Source: Diospyros lotus
Lineage: Eukaryota; Streptophyta; Magnoliopsida; Ericales; Ebenaceae
Reading direction: 5' to 3'
DNA: 64,000 nucleotides
Assembly: GCF_014633365.1 (NCBI RefSeq)
Contig: NC_068352.1
Location: 19,873,310-19,937,309, forward strand
The position numbers and the translations under genes were made by a program. Positions 23,337-34,317 of this stretch are shown here, one piece after another. Under the pieces are notes generated by a model that made no database searches, was not told the origin of the DNA, and saw only the letters and a program-made list of their open reading frames with translations. Position 1 is the stretch's first letter, and every line of letters begins with the position of its first letter.

Positions 23337-25907
23337 TGTTGAGAAATTTGTATTTTGATTTATGGAGAAAATAATCTTGGAAAATGGTTTTCCAATAAAC
23401 TTTGCCTAGTGATGATTTCTAAAACATTTTATAAATTCTTATACATATATATATATATATATTCATCTATTGAAAACTTTCATACTCATATATTTATGGA
23501 TGTTTTTCAAAACAAATGTTTGAGAAAACATTTCGAAAGTTTAACTAAGTATAAAAGCCCTTTTGATAAACTTAGTATATATATATTTGAAACTTTTGAA
23601 GGCAAAGTATTTAAACCTTCTTCACTTGCCTTCGATCAAATACTATTTTTAACAATCAAATATTGCTCAGTATATTTTTCAATATATTCAAGTATTCAAT
23701 CAAGTTTTATAATAAGCTACTTAAGTATGTGTTATATAAAATCTATATCTTCAAAACTATAATCGAGTATGGTATAATTAAGTACTTTTGTAGCTTGTAA
23801 AATTTGAGAATATTTTTAGTCGGGTATTCCTTTTTGTGTTTCAAATCAGTTGATTAAATGCTTTAACAAATCCTTTTTTCAATCGACTATTACTAAGGTT
23901 TTCTACTCGAGTATTTTATGCAAACTCTCTGTATTTCAAAAATCAATCGAGTAAGGATGTTTTTAATCAAGTATCTTTCTGTTTTCAAAAAGTCTAAATA
24001 TCTCCTTAAGTCAAGTATATCTTTCTTTCAATTGACTAATGTATTTTTATAATCAATTATCTATATGTTTTTAATTGAGTAAAGATTGGATAGAATATGG
24101 CTACGTCTATGAGCTTAATCTTAATCGAGTATCAATTATCTGTACTCGAGTGTATGCTTCTGTTAGTAGAGTGAGCCTAGCTAAGTAGTCAAGTGCTTAA
24201 TGCAAAGTCTCTATGGCTTGTGAGTTAAGTAATGACTTTATCTTAATCAAGTAAGGCTTATTTGTAATTGATTACGAGAAATGTCCAATAGAGTATGTGC
24301 TTCATTAATTAGTTAAGTATCTCAAGGAGTTGGTTGAGTAACTGGCATCTGATTTCAAATTTTATAGCCGTTACTTAGAAAACAAAAAGGAAATAGTTTT
24401 AACTGTTAAGGTTTATTTGCTTATTCCTTTGCATCTAACTGTGCTCTCTTATAAAAGAATGTTAGAATATATTTATGCAGGTGTGCTTAATGCTTCCCAT
24501 ATATATTATGTATATATTTCTAACTAATTTGATTGTTAATGGTCAAATAAAAAAAGTTGTAAGTTGCATAGGACTCAATGTTGAATCCAACCGTTAAGCT
24601 TCTATAAAAGGAAAAATGCTTCAAAGAAGCAAATGCTGATGCCATGGCCGTTGAAGAATCATTGCAAGTTACTGGTGTTGTTTCAAACTCAGCTAGCTTA
24701 TTTTTTTTCGAGCTGACGCTTGAAGTGAGCGTTCTTCATTCTTAAACCTTTTAACTTCCAAACTAATATTTGGTGAGATTACTTGTATATATTTTTAGAC
24801 TATATTTGTTAAGAGAATTGAGTGCTTTATTCATTCATTCTTTCGAACTCTCTTTTATCTAAGAGACAAGTGATATCTTTGTACATCTTGTATTTTTCTG
24901 TTAAGAAATCCTTACACGTCTTCTGTGTAAACTTGTAAAGGTTATGCTTGCAGTTTGAAATGCAATGTATTGGTTGTGGCTAAAACTCTTATGAAAAAGC
25001 CTCATGTAAGGGTTCTTACTTAACCTGTAAAAGTGAAGATTCCAACTTAGTCTGTAAAAGTGGAGGTTACTGTTTAGCCTGAAAAAGCGGGGGCTCCTAC
25101 TTAACCTTTTAAAAGTGGAGGTTATAGTTGAACCTATAAAAACTACTATCCTTAGTAGATGTTTTTCAAATCCTTAGTGAGGAATTAAGATAGTGGACTA
25201 AGCAGTTAGCTGAACCACTCTAAATTGTTGTGTTCAAGTTGCTTCCTTTTTACCATCTTCATTTTAACATCATTAATCTCTATCTATTATGCACTTTTCC
25301 TCATTCATAAAATCGAAAATTGCATTGCTTTCATATCAATCGTTTAAGCGTGTTTCTTATTTGGAATCACCTTAAAGTCTTTTCAATGTCAACTTCATAT
25401 ATGCATAAAGAGTTTCTTTTCATTGGCATACATTCTTCTCTAAATGGCATTCATTTTTCAAAAAACATATCTTTTATGCATGATAGTCTTCTTAGACATT
25501 GTTTCATTGCATATACAAAAATCTTTATTAACTACTCGTTTAACCTTCCAATGCATTCAACTCATGTATTTCAAATTGATTTCTATCATCCCAAAATGTC
25601 TTTTATATTCTTCTTTATTAAAAAATGTTTCCTAAAACATTTCTCTAAAATGCATACATCTTCATATTAATATTTTCATATATAAACTTTTCAAATGCAT
25701 AAAGTTTTATCAAACCAATTTTATAAAAGATCTTGTATGTTACATACTCATTCATGTTTGTTCCATCCGCTACTGTATTTGTTTGTAGTTTAATAAAAAT
25801 GTATTCTTCAAATAACTTTACTACATCATAAATTTAGAATATAATTTCATTATTTCTGTAAAATAGTCAAAACACCGAATTCAGCCCCCCTCTTGTGTAA
25901 TCTTTTA
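23337..25907 (+). mobile_element. Solo LTR, 2.57 kb, copia (SIRE-like)
   Basis: It begins TGTTGAGAAATTTG and ends TCTTTTA, with 'ggaaa' immediately on both sides (23332-23336 and 25908-25912), a perfect 5-bp target duplication. Inside are a TATA-like 'ctataaaagg' near 24602 and, near the 3' end, 'aatccttagtgaggaattaa', 'gatagtggactaag' and 'aattcagcccccctcttgtg'. These are shared in kind with the copia LTR at 14933-15963. The terminal CA is TA here, probably a point change. The 135- and 116-residue plus frames inside are Phe/Ile-rich and not proteins. Confidence 0.65.
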
Positions 25908-25912
25908 GGAAA

Positions 25913-26600
25913 TTTCAGTTGATCAACCATTTCAATGGCTGCCAAGATATGAGAACAGGATTCAAAGAGTGGAGTGTAGGTCTTATATTGTAACTTTGGA
26001 GTGCCATCATTTCTTCTCGCACTGTCTTCTCTTCTGTTTTCACAATCTTTAGAGTCTTGTCCATTCCATTTTCAGTCTTTTTCTTCATTTGTTCCCACAG
26101 TCCTCATGAATTCTGATTGCAAAATATATTTGTTTGCCCTTACAAACAAATTTTCCAGAGAAATTGGTGTTGAGCTAAGGATTTTTGTAGTGATGTAGAC
26201 CAGGTTCCATGCAACAAAGTCACCATAGCTACCCTTACTTGCAAATCTCACACCTTTAATATTGCATTTCAAAATCTGTTAATGTATTGGCATAAAGTTT
26301 CTCTACTACTTTGCTTAATACTAAGAAAATATGTGGCATTCGTCTTTCGTTGGCTGTTAATGATGAAGGCTTTTGTGAACTCGAATTTTGACTACTCAAA
26401 AGTGGATATAGAATGTTCTGGTAGACAGTTATACCAAGCTTCAGCATGCTCTGTTAGAGTTAAGGGGAATGCTCGGCACATGATTTCAACTCCCCATCCT
26501 TGTAGTATGATTGGGGACTCATAATTTTGGATGTAACCATGAGGATCACCCTTTCCTTAGTACATACTTACTTGAGGCATCTTAAATTTTCTTAGTAAAG
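25913..26600 (-). pseudogene. Gypsy gag core (Retrotrans_gag), decayed
   Basis: The minus strand near 26580-26400 reads GKGDPHGYIQNYESPIILQG, then MCRAFPLTLTEHAEAWYNCL and PEHSIST, with the familiar 'W-F/Y-x-x-L-x-x-x-S-I' signature of gypsy capsid. Further on, NATYFLSIKQSSRETLCQYI and NRF complete the domain. Stops occur at several positions. Confidence 0.7.
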
Positions 26601-27124
26601 GCTTATTCATGATAGCTGGCATTAAGAGGACTCTTTTCCTAGACTCGTCATTCGGTGTGGGCAACAATTTCTTTCGTTCTAGGACCCTCGATCATTTTTT
26701 CCATGTTTAAGGTTTCACGAACACTAAACGCTGATGGTTCCTCAATTTTGTTAATTTTTTGTACCAAACCTCTAGGGGGTAGTCATTCTTCGTCTGTGGA
26801 TGTACTTTCGACACTCTCCATGTATTTTCTCTCTTGAGAGTTTCTTTGGGTACCCTTGTATCTTTTCGGTATTCATTCCCCTTCCCTATCACATATTTGG
26901 GAATGAGAAGGCTCTCGTGCATGAGTTCTTCGAGAAGTGGTGTGATGAGATTGATCAAGTGTAGTCTCTAAACTTTTTTCTTGTGCTTATAGGGGATGGC
27001 TCGAACCGGCCGCAAATTTCCTAAGGGTTGATGGTAGAGCAGTTTGTGGGGTTATACTTTTCAATAGATCAGTAACATCTCGCAACACTCACATCTCTTC
27101 CTCGTGTTGGCGTTGTAAGGCTTC
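26600..27124 (-). other. Probable gag N-terminal region of the gypsy remnant
   Basis: It lies between the gag core and the repeat region. A minus-strand frame (26707-26958) includes LEELMHESLLIPKYVIGKG, resembling the 'P-F-x-x-x-I-x-x-x-x-L-P-x-x-F/Y' stretch just before the gag core of Tat elements. No secure domain. Confidence 0.35.
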
Positions 27125-27577
27125 ATATTCTGCTCATGGTACCATGGAGAAGGTATGCCCCGAAGGATCTATGAATTATGTGGGACAGGCATCTTGTTGG
27201 TTCTAGAAGTAAATTCTCAATTGGCCTTGGGAGGAAAATCCTAGATGACCTTGAGGCTACGCACCATACTGCCCCTTGGGGATGAACCCCAGACAAGCCT
27301 TGGGGATGGAAACTAGGTCGGCTGCCTGACAATATCCCCAGTTGAATCTAGGGGGGAACCTCCAACTGGCCCTAAAGGTAAATACTTGGCTGGCTTTGGG
27401 GAAGAGCCCCCAGCTGCCCCTAGGGACAAGCCCCTAACGGGCCTTGTGCTCCCAACGAGTTGTATAGGTGAGTTCCTAGTTGGCCTTGGGATGGAGTTGT
27501 TAACTACTTTTAGGGAAGAGCTCCCAACAAACCATGGGAGTGAGCTCCTGGTTGGCCTTAAGAAAGAGCCCCCAGCT
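27125..27577 (-). repeat. Degenerate ~30-bp repeats in gypsy gag leader
   Basis: Phrases such as 'gttggccttggg', 'agctgcccctaggg' and 'gagctcctggttggcctt' recur at roughly 30-base spacing. On the minus strand they read as Gly/Ser/Pro-rich units, for example GSSPKPAKYLPLGPVGGS. The run continues at 30446-30530 on the far side of the 2.87-kb insertion, which shows that one array was split. Confidence 0.6.
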
Positions 27578-30445
27578 TGTAACACCCCGCTCTCCCAAGG
27601 GCGTTAGGTAACGTAAGATTCTAGGGATATTTTTTTCCAATCAAGGGAAACTCAACACAAAATCGATCCTCGAAGATCCTGTTACACCTTCTTAGTATAT
27701 CAACTATGAATCATCAATAAACTAAGATAGGTACATCATCTCAAATGTGGAAGCTAGATCGAAACCTCAATAGACAATAGAAACCACTTTATTCATAATA
27801 TAAAGTCGAACTAACGTTTACATGACTTCATCAAAATTAACAACATAATTGAAAACGAAATAAAGTAAATTATCCACTAATCGTCGTCACTCCTTGGTGA
27901 TCCCTTTCCCTTTCACACTACTGCCTTCACCTGGAATGTTTGAATATTCTAGGGACATAGTCCATATTAGATGATGAATCATCTAAGTGAGAGTCCAAAA
28001 ACACATTTTTTATGAATGAATGCAAGACATGAAATAAACCAATACACCCAGTAAGCCCTAGTCCAAGAGAATCCCAAGTGCTTAACCCTTCCATGGGAAA
28101 AGAGCAATCTCTCTAAAAGCTATGCCACCATACTGACACATCGACACGACGTGATTCTAGCTTAAGAGGGGCAAGTCAACGCATCTCTCCAACATCTCGG
28201 GAACAATCGTTACCAACTCCCGGCCTAGGAGTGTCACATCAACGCAGGAACCTGGCTCACCACATTTATGTCAAAGATTACGTTCCCACTCTAAGCATCC
28301 AGGAATCACCATACAATCCCAACTCTAAAATTTCACATGGACCACCTAGTCATCCTAGTGCAACTTCCCTGGCCAAATGACCTGGCATGGAAACCAAGGC
28401 AACTATCCCAGCATACTCACCAGCACAAGATACCCCTATTATTCCGTCATGCCCTTGGAGAATTATGGCTACACTATCCAGACAACATCCTAGGCTGACA
28501 TCCCACAAGAATAACACAATATGAACCACCTAGTCATCCTAGTGCAACTTCCCTGACCAAATGGTCTGGCCTGGAAACCAAGGGAGCTATCCTGACATGC
28601 ACACCAGCATCAGATACCCCTATTATTTCGTCACGCCCTTGGAGAATTATGGCTACACTATCCAGGCAAGATCTTAGATTGACATTCCATACGAACACAC
28701 AAAACACAAGACAATGCCACATTTCACAATTCAATGCATCATATAAACAACAATTTATAAAATGCAATGCACAAGTACGAAACATTTAGGGACAAACCTC
28801 CTTTATAAAACCAACCGTCTCAAGTTAAACCGTTTGCATGCACAAACCCATTTTGCATGAATTCTCAACACGTTCAAATAGAACAAACACCAAGCTTTTA
28901 AGGTCGAGACACCCACAGTAAATTAAGTTTTGGTAGCAAACAACTCACAACTTAAAACCAAGTTTCCAGGTAGAGCACTCACAATAAGTTAAGTTTTGGG
29001 GGAGAAAACTCACCTCGAATGAATTCGGATCGCCTCGATCCTTATGCACTATCTCGATTTGCATGCTAAATCACAAACATTTGTATTTATACTCAACTTT
29101 GAGCCACAATATTCCCTAAACACCATATATAATTAAGGAAGCATTAAAATCCATTTTTCTCAATTTTTCATAATTTTCTCTATTTTTCTCCTAATTTTCA
29201 CTTCCATAATTCCAAAATAATTATCTCTTCAAACATTTTTCCAAATATTTCAACATGATAAATCCTAAAATAAATCAATAAAATTCTAAAAAAAAATTAC
29301 CAAAATACCCCTATCCACACACCTTGTGCGTGGTTGTGCGTGAAAGATGGCGCGTGCAGCCACGCGCCACCGTTTCCCTCATTTTTTCGGCTATCGACAG
29401 ATGCTCCGATGGCCACAAAAAGAGTACCCCCTTGAAGCCCACTCAAAGTTGATCATGATCCCACCGGTTTCAGGCCGAAACACCACCGAAAAGGCCACCG
29501 AAAAGCCAGTTGCAGGCGACAGTAGGTGATCCGCCTTGCTTTTTCCGGCAAGGCTTGAACAGCCTTCAAACATGTTCCAACCCGTTCCAAATTCTCCAGA
29601 ATTTCTCTCCTTGTTGCAAGGATCTAAAGCCCCTTAACCATTCTCTTCGATTCACACCAAAACGCGAGCAATTTGAATGTAAATTCTCAGCCAAAACCCT
29701 TGCCTTTTTATAGCCAAATTCTGACCAATCAGCTGCCATAGCCTGGCCCCTAAGCCAGCCCACTCCGTATAAAACCTCCCCCAGCTCCTCCCCGGCCATC
29801 CCATCGCTGAGATCGACCTCCACGTGTGGTGGATTTGCGACGGCCATTTTCCCTTTGTGTTCACACTGCTGATTTTCATTTATTACACTTTGACCCCCAT
29901 AGTTTCTTCTAATCTCATTTTGGCCTTTCCCATACACCCCTGAACTATCCAATACCACCATTAAGGCCCACAAGATTTGTATCATTCATTTCATCTTTGA
30001 AATTTCTGAAAAACTATCTTTTTGACCTCTCTCGGGCAAAATTAGAAAATTGTACTTTGGCCCGATTGTTCGTTTCGACCCTAAATCCATTCGTTTCAAC
30101 TCAAAATCGCTTAAGGGTTGTTCTACACATAAAATATTGGTCCTTAACACGCTCCATTGACTTTTCAGATGATCCCTACGTCGATTCAATTTTCTCAGCC
30201 CGGTCGATAGCTATACTGAAAACTGTTCCCAATCCCATTTCTTTTATCACCTAAAATCATAACTCGAATCACTTGACAATACTATTCTATTTCCCTTAAA
30301 AATATAGGGTCTGGGATACTCCCTTCAATTGATTCGGTCTCTTAAAACAACGATAGTGTACCTTATAGCCTATTTCTTTCGAAAGTTCCACTTGTACCCT
30401 TCATCAAATACTATTTATAGCCTCAAATCATTCTCAGGTATTACA
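27578..30445 (-). mobile_element. Solo LTR of 2.87 kb inserted in the repeat array
   Basis: Plus-strand ends are TGTAACACCCC and GGTATTACA, flanked by 'cagct' (27573-27577) and 'caact' (30446-30450), a 5-bp duplication with one mismatch. The surrounding repeat array matches on both sides. A minus-strand TATA-like 'ggctataaaaaggc' near 29705-29715 and the minus-strand start TGTAATACC suggest it points left. Frames inside, including the 139-residue minus frame 29566-29985, are not recognised. The length suits a gypsy LTR of the Tat/Athila kind, but no primer site or internal region is present. Family uncertain. Confidence 0.65.
28341..28706. repeat. ~184-bp tandem duplication inside the solo LTR
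   Basis: Two units begin 'accacctagtcatcctagtg' at 28341 and 28525. They share 'cccttggagaattatggct' and 'acactatccag' at the same spacing. They differ at a modest number of bases, so the duplication is not recent. Confidence 0.85.
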
Positions 30446-30609
30446 CAACTGCCCCTGGGGAGGAGCCTCCGACGGGCCTTGGGGGTGCTCCCCCAGCTGG
30501 CTTTAGGGAGGAGTCCCCTAGGGTTCCTTTGACTGAACTTCTATTCCATCTTGTTGCTATTAATTGGTGGTATTCCTGGTTTGGGCAATTGCAAACTAAT
30601 TTATTGGCT

Positions 30610-31080
30610 TTTTGTACAAGTTCTCATAGATAATGCCATTTGTTGTTAGCAAGATATAACAATAAATTTATTTGACGAGAAATGTCATCGTTAAGCCACC
30701 TAAGTCTGCAAGGAAAGAAAATAGTCAGAGAGCACTGGAGGTTCCCCGTGCAAACACTTCGATGCTTAAGTCAGACACTAAGGATGATGAAAGCCCGAGA
30801 TTAGTATTTACATCAGTATTAGAGACATACATTTTTAAGAATGAGTGTCTATATATTTATAGAGAAGCATGGAATAATTCGAAATAGTCCAGAATTAGGA
30901 TTCTCATAGATAATGTTTATCTTGATTTTTCCTAATCTGGATGGGATTATGATTTTTATAGATGATGTTTATCTTATCCTTTCGGAGTAGAATTCCTTTG
31001 GGATGATTGTTTATCCTTTTCTTAGAAGGATTTTCTAATATCGAAATTATCTAATTTACGCATTATGTGCCCCTCCCCCC
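30610..31080 (-). mobile_element. 5' LTR end and primer region of the gypsy remnant
   Basis: On the minus strand a TATA-like 'ctctataaatata' lies near 30855, then 'ctgacttaagcatcgaagtg' near 30790-30770 and 'tttccttgcag', the U5 signature also seen near 2930 and 9740. After 'ttgctaaca' (about 30643) comes 'atggcattatctatgagaac', a worn version of the leader that normally follows a Tat LTR. The 5' edge of the LTR is not resolved and may extend to about 31340. Confidence 0.55.
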
Positions 31081-32573
31081 ATTTTTAGGAAAATGCTTTG
31101 GCGATGGCGTCGCTGTTTTTAGGGGATGAGGTGTCATCGGATTTTCCCACGGGTCTTAAGGGACAAAAGGGTCATGAGCCTTTTTGGGGTCGTAAGGTCT
31201 CTACGTGCCCCTTGGGGTTGTAGGGACTTCGCATGCCTCTTAAGGCTGCGGGCTTCCCTTATGCTATTCAAGTTACTTTGGGAAGTGCCTCTCCGCAACT
31301 ATCCCTTTTGTTCTGATTCTACCCATTTGTCTTGGGTTGACTTTTTTTAATTATTTTTTTTATTTAGTCTTTTTGTATTATTGTGTATCAATTACCATCA
31401 TAGAATGTCATTAAAAATTGTTAGTCTTTATCGAGAAATAATGCTTTGACAGATGAGTTAGGTAAAGAAAAGCATGACATATATAAGCACTAATGTGATT
31501 TTTAATTATCATGTCATATTTGCAATATAATTCTAATATTCAAAAAAAAATTATAGAAAAAAAAATCATATCACTATCCTCGTCATATTTTTATTTTTCC
31601 ACCTCATCCGTCAAGTCGTCATTCGAGGGAAAAAAACTAATAGTTCTTAACAATGTTCTATAATTATAATAAATGTATAATTTCAATTAGTAAATTGCAA
31701 ACAGTAAATGTTCATTGCAAAATTGTAATGAGTCTAAAAATTTGGTTACAGTGAATTAAAAAAATATTTTAAAATTATAACAAACTTAAAAGTTCAATAT
31801 GATCATAGTTTGTTATCATAGTTGAAAGAAAGGTCCTTAAATGCAGAATGTTTTTCTTTTCGCTAAATAGAAAGGATAGGTAGCATAATTAGTGGAGCAA
31901 TTAGGGGAAGATCCATGCATGCATCAGAGCCCAGGAAACTCACAATTAAAATTAATTTTTTTAGTATTAAAAAAATATTTTTTAATATAAAAATATTTTT
32001 TAATGTAAAAAATAATAATTTTTAATAATAATTCAATAAAAAAAATTACAACTCACCCCAAAATTTGTAATGTGTAATTTTATACCTCAAAAAAAAAATT
32101 AGCCTCCTCCTATATAAATTTTTGAATCCCCCCTGGGAACAATCACCTCCAAGCATGACTACAAAAGCCATCTTTCGCTAGAAAATGTCTTGTTTGAGCC
32201 ATTACTACTATCTGTGAAGGTAAGCTTATCACTCTAGCTCCACCATGGTACATAACGTGAGTCTTTATGTTCACCTTATATGGTCAACTCTATTATTAGG
32301 CACAAAATAATTCGTATTTGAAAATACTATATAATTCAATTCCCTTACCCAAAAATTCCTTTCCTATCGTTGAGTTGTGAACATAGACACGAGGGTCCTT
32401 AAAATGTAGAAATCATGACCATAAACAAATCCTTAAATGTGAACTTTTGAAGTGTTCCAACTTACAAGCCTTGCAGATTGAAAGAAAGGTCCTTAATCCT
32501 TATGGAAGGCTTCAGGTTCAGGTTCAGATAGAGATTCCGGTGGAAATAATTGTGCCATGTAGAAGGGATACGA
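31081..32573. other. Mostly AT-rich, no gene recognised
   Basis: 31081-31340 is GC-richer and may be U3 of the minus-strand gypsy LTR. 31340-32446 is AT-rich with A and T runs. The plus frame 32447-32758 runs from here into the CACTA end and is not a protein. Confidence 0.4.
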
Positions 32574-33393
32574 CACTACAAGAAGAAGGGGTATTGCCGA
32601 GAACTTTTCCCGATGATTTGAACAACTATCGGGAAAACACCACAATCCTCAGCGGTTTTGTAAACCGCCGGCTATGGCTACACATCTTTGGCAGTTTTTA
32701 TAAACTATCGGTGATGTTGACCCATCCCCAGCGATTTTTGAAACCGCCGGGGATATGATTTATATAACACATTCCCCCGCCCCTGCTCAAATCTTCCTCT
32801 CACCCCCTTCTCTTCCAAAATCCCCCTCTACAAACCCTAACCCTCTCTTGCTAGCACCTCGTTGTGTCTCTATCACTCCTTCTCATCGTTGAGTTGCTGC
32901 CTCCCTCGCCTTTGCTCGCTCACTCTCAGTCGCTCTCGCCCTCGCTGCCTGACTGCCTCTCTTAGTCTCTATCTCTCTCGCCCTTAATCGCTCACACCCT
33001 CGCTCACTCTAGCCCTCGCCCTCGCTTAGTCTCTATCTCTCTCGCCCAGTCGCCCTTCTCTCTGTCACTGCCCTGCCTCTCGCTCGTCCTCACTCTCGCC
33101 TCTCGGTGGCTCTTGCTCACTCGCTGCCCTCCTCTCGTCTCGCTCGCTACTGCCTGCTACTCCATTTGGTATGGTAACTACTAATAATTTTGTACAAATA
33201 ATTTTGTGATTCTGCAATACTGAATTGGTTAATTTCAAATAATTTTATGATTTGCTCTTATACAAATAATTTTATACTAATAATTTATATAATTTCAAGA
33301 GTTTGTTATGGTTCTGCAATGCTGAATTGATTTCATGTACAAATAATATATCATCATCCAATTGTTCACAAACATTCATCTACATATATATAT
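32574..33393 (+). mobile_element. CACTA (En/Spm) transposon 5' end
   Basis: It starts CACTACAAGAAGAAGGGG, the conserved terminal inverted repeat of plant CACTA elements. Subterminal repeats follow in both orientations around 'aaaccgccgg' and 'tcggcgg'-like units (about 32660 and 32745). A CT-rich stretch (about 32860-33150) like an untranslated leader comes next. The copia element at 33394 interrupts it. No matching 'CTTGTAGTG' 3' end occurs in the window, so the copy is truncated or its other end is lost. No transposase is seen. Confidence 0.7.
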
Positions 33394-34110
33394 TGTTGGT
33401 TGTGAAGCACACAACGACACCGTTTTTCATTTAAGGACCCGGACAGGAGGGTCAGCAGCAACCACTTCCACGTGGCAGTGGAGGGCAGCTTGGCAACCGC
33501 CCGGGCATCCTTTATCTCGATTGTGCTAATTGTCTCATCCTTATGCAATTTGGATTGTCAATGCTGCCTTTTATCTGGTGCAATCCAAGCCTTTCAATTG
33601 CATCGTGCACCCCCTATTTATTTACTATGCATCGGATATGGAAAAGCAGAGATTGAGAAAGAGTGTGTGTGAGTAGACGCTTAGGGGCTTGGGGGTTCTT
33701 TCTCATTTTGTTGTTTCCAAACTCTCTGGCTCCTTCTCGGTCTTCTATCTGGTTCGAATAGGGTAAGCCTCTGATCTTTCTCTTTTTATGGTTTTGGGGC
33801 GATTTTGGTAGTGAACCAGTTTCTGTAAATAAGAGTGATCGCGAGGCTTGTATTCAGTGAGTATTGTAGACCCTATTTTTATCTCCGATACTGCAGTGAG
33901 CTCTCCTTTGCCAGAGCTCAACGTGGACGTAGCCCTTTCGGGTGAACCACGGTAAATCTCTCGTGTTATTTCACTTTCCATCATTTTATATTTTTGTTTG
34001 TCTGCTGTGTATTTTTGTCTTTTCGATTTCGGCTCTATTGAATGATATAAAGGTTTTTCAGTGATTCAAAGTGTGTTTATGTGTATGGTTTGCTCTCTGT
34101 TTGTGGAACA
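33394..34110 (+). repeat. 5' LTR of copia element 1
   Basis: It starts TGTTGGTTGTGAAGC and ends GGAACA. The 3' partner at 38945-39659 aligns end to end. Confidence 0.92.
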
Positions 34111-34112
34111 AG

Positions 34113-34124
34113 TGGTATCAGAGC
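34113..34124 (+). other. Primer binding site, initiator Met-tRNA
   Basis: TGGTATCAGAGC, a perfect match to the common plant copia primer site, two bases after the LTR. Confidence 0.92.
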
Positions 34125-34317
34125 CATTTCTTTGATACGCATTGTGTGAGTTCCAGATTATTTTATTCCACTCAGAGTCGGTTTAGGGTTGTCGTCGCTT
34201 GGTTAGTCCTATTTTTGAGCCTCTAGGGATTTTTGAAGAGTCACGGTCAGTGGGTGTTTTCTGTGTGTCTTTGTCAGTGTCTAGGGTTTCATTAGGATAC
34301 CTTCGTGCAAGGCGAAA

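Larger units (their letters stand above)
22260..31080 (-). mobile_element. Ty3/gypsy retrotransposon remnant, Tat-like, nested
   Basis: On the minus strand, from high to low coordinate, I see an LTR end and tRNA primer-like leader (about 30800-30610), a gag N-terminal repeat region (30530-27125, split), the gag core (about 26580-25913), a gag C-terminal His/Cys motif (about 23336-23200) and the protease (about 22720-22270). Reverse transcriptase, integrase and the 3' LTR are missing; LINE sequence begins instead. Three solo LTRs interrupt it, at 22730-22979, 23337-25907 and 27578-30445. The host frame resumes on the other side of each. It is thoroughly decayed. Confidence 0.7.

Noticed and set aside
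23355..23762. 135-residue plus frame
   Set aside because: Lies inside the 2.57-kb solo LTR and is Ile/Phe/Ser-rich with a TA microsatellite; no family resemblance.
29566..29985. 139-residue minus frame
   Set aside because: Inside the 2.87-kb LTR-like insertion; Trp/Gly-rich with no domain and no homologue recognised.
33366..33672. 60- and 66-residue frames repeated near 39023-39241
   Set aside because: They are the same LTR sequence present in both LTRs of copia element 1.
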